Below, piece after piece: positions 62,307 to 64,000 of a DNA stretch of 64,000 nucleotides. Each line of letters begins with the position of its first letter. Positions within the stretch are counted from its first letter, which is position 1. A program made the translations under genes and the position numbers. The DNA lies in the NCBI GenBank assembly GCA_009649675.1, contig WJPL01000002.1:434001-498000 (forward strand), given 5' to 3'. The notes beneath the pieces are model-generated. The model was not told where the DNA came from. It ran no database searches and saw nothing but the letters and a program-made list of their open reading frames with translations. The DNA comes from Alphaproteobacteria bacterium HT1-32. GTDB taxonomy: Bacteria > Pseudomonadota > Alphaproteobacteria > Rhodospirillales > HT1-32.

Positions 62307-63611
62307 ATGAACTGGCGGCCGGATCTTTCCGCCGCCTTTGATGCGGCAATGGCGGATTGTGGTCCGTTTGAACCACAGCCGGTCATTGCGATTGGCGTAT
62401 CGGGAGGTGGTGACAGTCTTGCCCTGTTGCTGCTGGCTCAGGAATGGGCGACTCTCCGGGGGGGGACGGTCGTCGCCTTATCTGTCGATCACCGGCTCCG
62501 GGCCGGGGCCATTGATGAACTTCGTCATGTCGGAGCAGTCTGTGCAGGGCAGGGCATCGCACACCATGTCTTGGTCTGGCAGCATGAGGGCGTTGCATCA
62601 GCGGTACAGGCGAGAGCGCGACGTGCCCGCTACGATCTGATGAGCAACTGGTGCCGTGAGGCCGGAATATTACATCTCGCGGTTGCCCACACAGCGGAAG
62701 ATCAGGCAGAGACACAGGCAATGCGGATTGAACGGGCACCGTCCGGGCCGGGTGTTGCCGGGATGGCGTTAGTCCGTCTGGAGCAGGGCGTGCGGCTGCT
62801 GCGACCGCTTCTCGGGCAGTCCGGTAAGGATTTGCGGGGCTATCTCAAGGCGCTGAATACCGATTGGGTAGAAGATCCCAGCAATCAGGACCGGCGGTTT
62901 GAGCGTGTCAGGAAGCGACAGGACATGCTTGACGTTGCTCCCGGTGTGGATGATGTCAGCAGCCGGATCAGCCGGGATCAGAAGATTGCAGAACTTGCAT
63001 CAAAGCAGCTCAGCCTGTCACCGGCGGGCTTTGCTGTCCTGCGTCGTGAAGTGCTGTCGGATGATGAGTATCTGTCGGCCTCACTGATTGCCCATGTGCT
63101 TCGCACTGTTTCCGGCAGTGCCTATCTGCCTCCTGCGGAAAAAGTGACCGGCCTGCGGAATAGGCTGGCTGATCCGGAGACTGGCAGGATGACGCTGGGT
63201 GGTTGTCTGCTGATACCGGACAATGAAACAATTCTGATCACACGGGAGTATCAGAGATCAGAAAGCGTCTCGCTGAATGATGCGCTGAAGCATGATTGGG
63301 ATGGCAGGTTCCGGTTGCAGGTCAGTGACGGGTTTTGCCACAGGAAAATGTCGGTTGGACCGGCCGGAAAGTCGGCTGTTTCCCTGCGTCCGATTGTCGA
63401 AGAAACAGGAATTCCGCTGTCTGTAGTCAGAGGATTGCCGGCATTGTATCGGGATGATGAATTCGCTGGTCTGGTGCCCTGTGGCGGGTTGTCTGACGGC
63501 CTGACCGGCATTTCAGCGCGGTTTGTACCAAGAAATCCACTGGTTCCATTAGCGAGATGGCTTGTTCCGCCGCGATTGCCGCCTATCTTAGAACTGGCCA
63601 ACAGGTCTTAA
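62307..63611 (+). CDS. tilS: tRNA(Ile)-lysidine synthase
   Basis: This 434-residue enzyme has the PP-loop IAIGVSGGGDSLALLLLA (SGGxDS motif), SVDHRLRAGAIDELRHVG and ARRARYDLM in the N-terminal domain, and a C-terminal region of about 200 residues that fits the usual TilS length. It attaches lysine to cytidine 34 of tRNA-Ile(CAU), changing it to AUA decoding; an essential step. The start ATG 62307 lies six bases after cpoB and has only a weak ribosome site. ftsH follows 80 bases downstream, the usual order in this class. Confidence 0.94.
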   Translation: MNWRPDLSAAFDAAMADCGPFEPQPVIAIGVSGGGDSLALLLLAQEWATLRGGTVVALSVDHRLRAGAIDELRHVGAVCAGQGIAHHVLVWQHEGVASAVQARARRARYDLMSNWCREAGILHLAVAHTAEDQAETQAMRIERAPSGPGVAGMALVRLEQGVRLLRPLLGQSGKDLRGYLKALNTDWVEDPSNQDRRFERVRKRQDMLDVAPGVDDVSSRISRDQKIAELASKQLSLSPAGFAVLRREVLSDDEYLSASLIAHVLRTVSGSAYLPPAEKVTGLRNRLADPETGRMTLGGCLLIPDNETILITREYQRSESVSLNDALKHDWDGRFRLQVSDGFCHRKMSVGPAGKSAVSLRPIVEETGIPLSVVRGLPALYRDDEFAGLVPCGGLSDGLTGISARFVPRNPLVPLARWLVPPRLPPILELANRS

Positions 63612-63691
63612 TCTGTTACCGTTCCTGCCGTTTTGCTGGCAAATTGACCGATGAAACAGTCATCAGACGGTCGACTTAGAAAGGATACACT

Positions 63692-64000
63692 TTGTTCGGA
63701 AGAAATCTGGCCCTCTGGGTGATCATCTGCCTGCTGCTGGTTGGGCTGTTTAATGTTTTCCAGGGATCGGGCACAAGGCCGGCTCAGAACGAAATTGCGT
63801 TCTCTCAGTTTCTCGATGCGGTTGATCAGGGAACCGTCCGGAAAGTGACCATTCAGGGTCATGATATTTCCGGCAGCTTTACCTCCGGACAAACCTTCCG
63901 GACTTATGCGCCTTATGATCCGACGATGATTACGCGCCTGACCGACAAGGGTGTGGAAATCAAGGCTGCACCGCCGGAAGAATCCTCCGCACTGTTCCAG
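63692..64000 (+). CDS. ftsH: ATP-dependent zinc metalloprotease FtsH (N-terminal part only)
   Basis: The frame is open from 63692 to the right edge, 103 codons. The first residues (LFGRNLALWVIICLLLVGLF) and the periplasmic part (NEIAFSQFLDAVDQGTVRKV, then GHDISGSFTSGQTFRTYAPY) match the start of alphaproteobacterial FtsH. The ATPase and protease domains lie outside the window. The start is TTG 63692: AAAGGA (63680-63685) is six bases before it and no ATG is near. FtsH degrades damaged membrane proteins and regulatory proteins such as sigma32. It follows tilS. Confidence 0.9.
   Translation, partial: MFGRNLALWVIICLLLVGLFNVFQGSGTRPAQNEIAFSQFLDAVDQGTVRKVTIQGHDISGSFTSGQTFRTYAPYDPTMITRLTDKGVEIKAAPPEESSALFQ

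Overview
The window is chromosomal DNA of an alphaproteobacterium, probably of the Rhodospirillales/Sneathiella type. The signs are the alphaproteobacterial gene order yebC-ruvCAB ... ybgC-tolQRAB-pal-cpoB-tilS-ftsH, the short L31 protein, a phasin (polyhydroxyalkanoate storage), the zapA-6S RNA-fau arrangement, a PAS protein of the type common in Rhodospirillales, and TAXI-TRAP transport. Coding density is high. I saw no rRNA, tRNA, insertion sequence, prophage or CRISPR array. Most of it reads as core genome with metabolic cassettes between core blocks. The lineage is inferred from gene content only.

Layout. 1-9 kb: an AsmA-family protein running off the left edge, a hotdog thioesterase, an Ldh-family 2-hydroxyacid dehydrogenase, a 41-residue membrane protein missed by ordinary gene finding and facing a perfect FNR/FixK-type box, an MscS channel, an MmgE/PrpD protein, a PAS protein and a GMC oxidoreductase. 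9-20.5 kb: a HAD hydrolase, then a leftward cluster (two FAD amine/amino-acid oxidoreductases around a TAXI-TRAP transporter), a divergent LysR regulator and a single-chain indolepyruvate:ferredoxin oxidoreductase. Together these suggest uptake, oxidative deamination and CoA-dependent decarboxylation of amino acids. 20.5-31 kb: Hsp20 behind a possible RNA thermometer, L31, CyaY, an ABC exporter, a DUF599 protein, a tandem pair of unrecognised ~356-residue proteins beside a GT4 glycosyltransferase, a REP-type palindrome, a methyltransferase, and a MoxR ATPase plus CoxE-like VWA protein.

31-46.8 kb: a phasin with a well-formed promoter flanked by PhaR-like sites, a ThiE-like protein, EF-P, an inositol monophosphatase, a three-gene OmpA / MotA-TolQ-like / MotB-like envelope module, a dimethylformamidase-like protein, AlaRS, GAPDH with a small unknown partner, and, across a divergent promoter, a coiled-coil protein, ZapA, 6S RNA, 5-formyl-THF cyclo-ligase and a YmdB-type phosphodiesterase. 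46.8-64 kb: an orphan histidine kinase, YebC-RuvCAB, then a urea/amide-type binding protein and a very large HD-GYP protein between ruvB and the tol-pal cluster, then YbgC-TolQRAB-Pal-CpoB-TilS and the start of FtsH.

The observations I rate highest are the small membrane gene with its FNR box (3549-3763), the second stator-like envelope module (34.2-38.0 kb), the tandem unknown family (24.8-27.0 kb) and the binding-protein/HD-GYP pair (52.1-56.4 kb).
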